This document shows positions 61,701-64,000 of a stretch of DNA of 64,000 nt, one piece after another. The translations under genes were made by a program, and so were the position numbers. The first letter of the stretch is position 1. Each line of letters starts with the position of its first letter. The DNA comes from Anopheles merus (lineage: Eukaryota; Arthropoda; Insecta; Diptera; Culicidae): assembly GCF_017562075.2 (NCBI RefSeq), contig NC_054082.1:2846550-2910549 (forward strand), given 5' to 3'. Under the pieces are notes generated by a model. It was not told the DNA's origin. It worked only from the letters and a program-made list of their open reading frames with translations, and made no database searches.

Positions 61701-63742
61701 CTGAGCCAGATTTACCTATCGTAGTTTCCATTGATACATCTCCACTGACATTGACAACACTCTATCTACTCACTGCATCAAAGGCGACTCACATAGTCCC
61801 TCGGTAAAGAATATCAATTTCTCATTAATCTAACAATCTTACCAAACGAATGAATAAACCACACACTAATCCACCATCGAATCACGAAAGATCAAGTTCA
61901 TGCACTACATATGTGACTACTGTAAGCCGTTCGGTAGCATACCTACGAAGAGCATATGAAGTAGTCGTTGGCACCGTGTTATTAAACATCGCCGCTACCG
62001 ATACTTACCCCCGTTACTCATTAGACTTTAAGCTACGGATGCAACAAATCTGAACGAGATGGCGTTGAAATCCCTGTAATTTCAACACTTGTTCCGATGT
62101 GCGCCAGCACGAGCAACGAAACTTGCTCACCCTCAAGCAAACCGTACTGCCCGCCTAGGCCGGTGCACCAGAACACACCGACGTGCCCGATGCAAATGAT
62201 AGAGAGTTACATCGATTGCAGACGCCTTCGGGGCACAATTCCAAACGCTGCCGACCGAGAGCGGTATGGCGGCATCCACACAACAGTTAAAAGCATGGGA
62301 AACCAGAAGCCTAACACACCCGGTGGGTAACATAGACAGCCACACTGCCGGACGTTGGCGATGGTATTTAGATAAACCTTCCGCTGCGGATCGCGTCATT
62401 CGAAATGGAAAGCGCTACAAATCTTTTTCCGTCGAAACGGAACACACAGGGCGGTGGGTGAGTGGCCAGAGGTCGCGGTGTCGAGGATGTCCGAAAAGCA
62501 AAAGCAATACCATTTAGACGCACCGCCTAATGGAGGATACAACGCTTCATAATTCCATGCTCGATTTCATACGTCAACCGGTAGTCGCTGTAAGGGTTTT
62601 CAAGACGATTCAATCGCCCTGCCACGAACGGGTTGGCCTTCTTTTTTTTATTTCCTAACCTTACTTATACATACGACCGAATCAATTCATTGCCTTTCCT
62701 TCGCGATTCATTGATGAGCTTGAAATGTGGAAGATGAGTTTTTCGATCAAATCGAATCGTTCCAGCATCGAGACGATACCACAATAAGCGCACCATCGCA
62801 AAAGCTTTGCGTCATTGAGCATCTTTCCAATTTTCGCTCGCCTTTGTGTCGCTTGTACGAGGCGGCGGAGGCGTCGAAACATACCGATGCGTGGGTTTTA
62901 GAGCTCACCGACGACTATCACAGAGGAACACACTCCGACCCGGCACTAGTTTTCGAAAATACAAAACAAAACTGTTCCACACCCATTTAGTTCCGCACGC
63001 GTCGCGTGTGTAGGTGAAAATTTGCAACCACTGACCACCTACTCATATGACCCCGCGTCTGGGGCAGAACATTATCAAAAGGATATGAAGTGCTTCACAC
63101 CGGCACGCGGAGAAGGGTTAATTATGACTCCCTTTTCGCAAGGCAGCTCTGTTCCACTGCACTGGGACACGCTGGGGCCACACCCACCTTCCGAAGCCTC
63201 GTAGTACCCATCCACGATGACATCTGCACGCGATGAGTTATGCATGCGAGCGCTGCGATGCCTCCCAGACGTACGTCAGAAGAGCACAATCATCGTCTTA
63301 CCATTCCACACGGAGACTGACTGCACGCTTTTGCAACGATTTGCCGTTTATTTTTATTTAATACTCGCCCCGCATAACAACGGACGTGGCTGCCAGCCAG
63401 CGCATCCATCGTCGGGGCCCCAAACTCCCAATGTAACCGACCACGGCGCGGTTGTGTTGTTGCTTTTTTTTAAATTTTATTCCTTACTATCAACGAGTCG
63501 TATGCAGGCCCCATCGCGGAAAGGGCCCAACTGGTGAACGGAAAAACGGGGAGGGGCAGGAAAGTGAAAACGTAAAAGCGTTGCAAATTTATCGAAATGA
63601 ACTTTTAATGAAGCGACGAAGAAGATTTCCATGGCTCCGCTTCGGAAGCAGATTTGCGAAAGATTTGCCTCATTTTCGCGCATCATTTTTCTCCCTGTGA
63701 TTGCGTTTTGCCTGTGCACGTAAGACTCCCAAAATGCCAACA

Positions 63743-63792
<50 letters not shown>

Positions 63793-64000
63793 GAGATGCG
63801 TCATAGTGATGGAAAGTGGTTTTGAGATAAACAACAACAATATTTGCTATTAGACCTTTGCTCCACGCTGTTGCACCACTCTTGCTGGGTGTGTGCTGCA
63901 GAAGAAACTTCGTTGTCCAAACTTCAGACAGGCCAACACGGAAGTGGAAATGCACAAACATGCTTGTCCGGATGTATTTGTCAATAGGGTTGGCGAACCT
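58729..64000. other. No supported gene
   Basis: Only short open frames with no recognisable domains. The region has A/T-rich and mixed sequence and an AC microsatellite near its end. It may be intergenic or an intron of a gene to the right. Confidence 0.5.
63744..63788. repeat. (AC)n microsatellite
   Basis: An uninterrupted AC tract of 45 bases. Confidence 0.95.

Overview
This window looks like dipteran insect nuclear DNA, most probably a mosquito of the genus Anopheles. The gene set is animal, introns follow GT-AG rules, coding exons are GC-rich at third positions, the spaces between genes are rich in microsatellites and homopolymer runs, and the calponin-like protein matches my memory of Drosophila Chd64 along nearly its whole length. 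The species is inferred, not proven. I saw no rRNA, tRNA, CRISPR array, transposase or viral gene.

Layout. 1-5.5 kb: no gene I can support. 5.6-12.3 kb: a compact cluster of an outer-dynein-arm docking coiled-coil protein (CCDC63/CCDC114 family, +), isoprenylcysteine carboxyl methyltransferase (ste14/ICMT, -), mitochondrial ribosomal protein bL20m (+, divergent from ste14), and succinyl-CoA ligase alpha (SUCLG1, +). 14.3-30.2 kb: Chd64, a calponin/transgelin-like actin-binding protein whose two coding exons are separated by a 14 kb intron. 30.5-31.5 kb: the splicing and genome-stability factor SDE2 (-), convergent with Chd64. 31.8-56.5 kb: ensconsin/MAP7 (ens, -), for which I could join 11 coding exons into one phase-consistent frame of 1481 codons, with a very long 3' UTR and a probable Inr+DPE promoter near 56.5 kb. 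57.5-64 kb: mostly featureless, except for a possible interrupted gene on the minus strand with a well-formed terminal exon at 57.5-57.7 kb.

The genes do not form a pathway. Two are mitochondrial (bL20m, SUCLG1), two are cytoskeletal (Chd64 on actin, ens on microtubules and kinesin-1), and one is ciliary or flagellar.

The observation I consider most worth testing is a possible alternative 3'-terminal exon of ens (36230-36450, minus). It is phase-compatible with a donor that overlaps the annotated stop, lies behind a 129-nt AG-free zone, and would replace the last two residues with a 73-residue tail carrying one strong transmembrane segment. That would make a membrane-anchored MAP7/ensconsin. 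All exon models come from reading the sequence alone, without transcript data.
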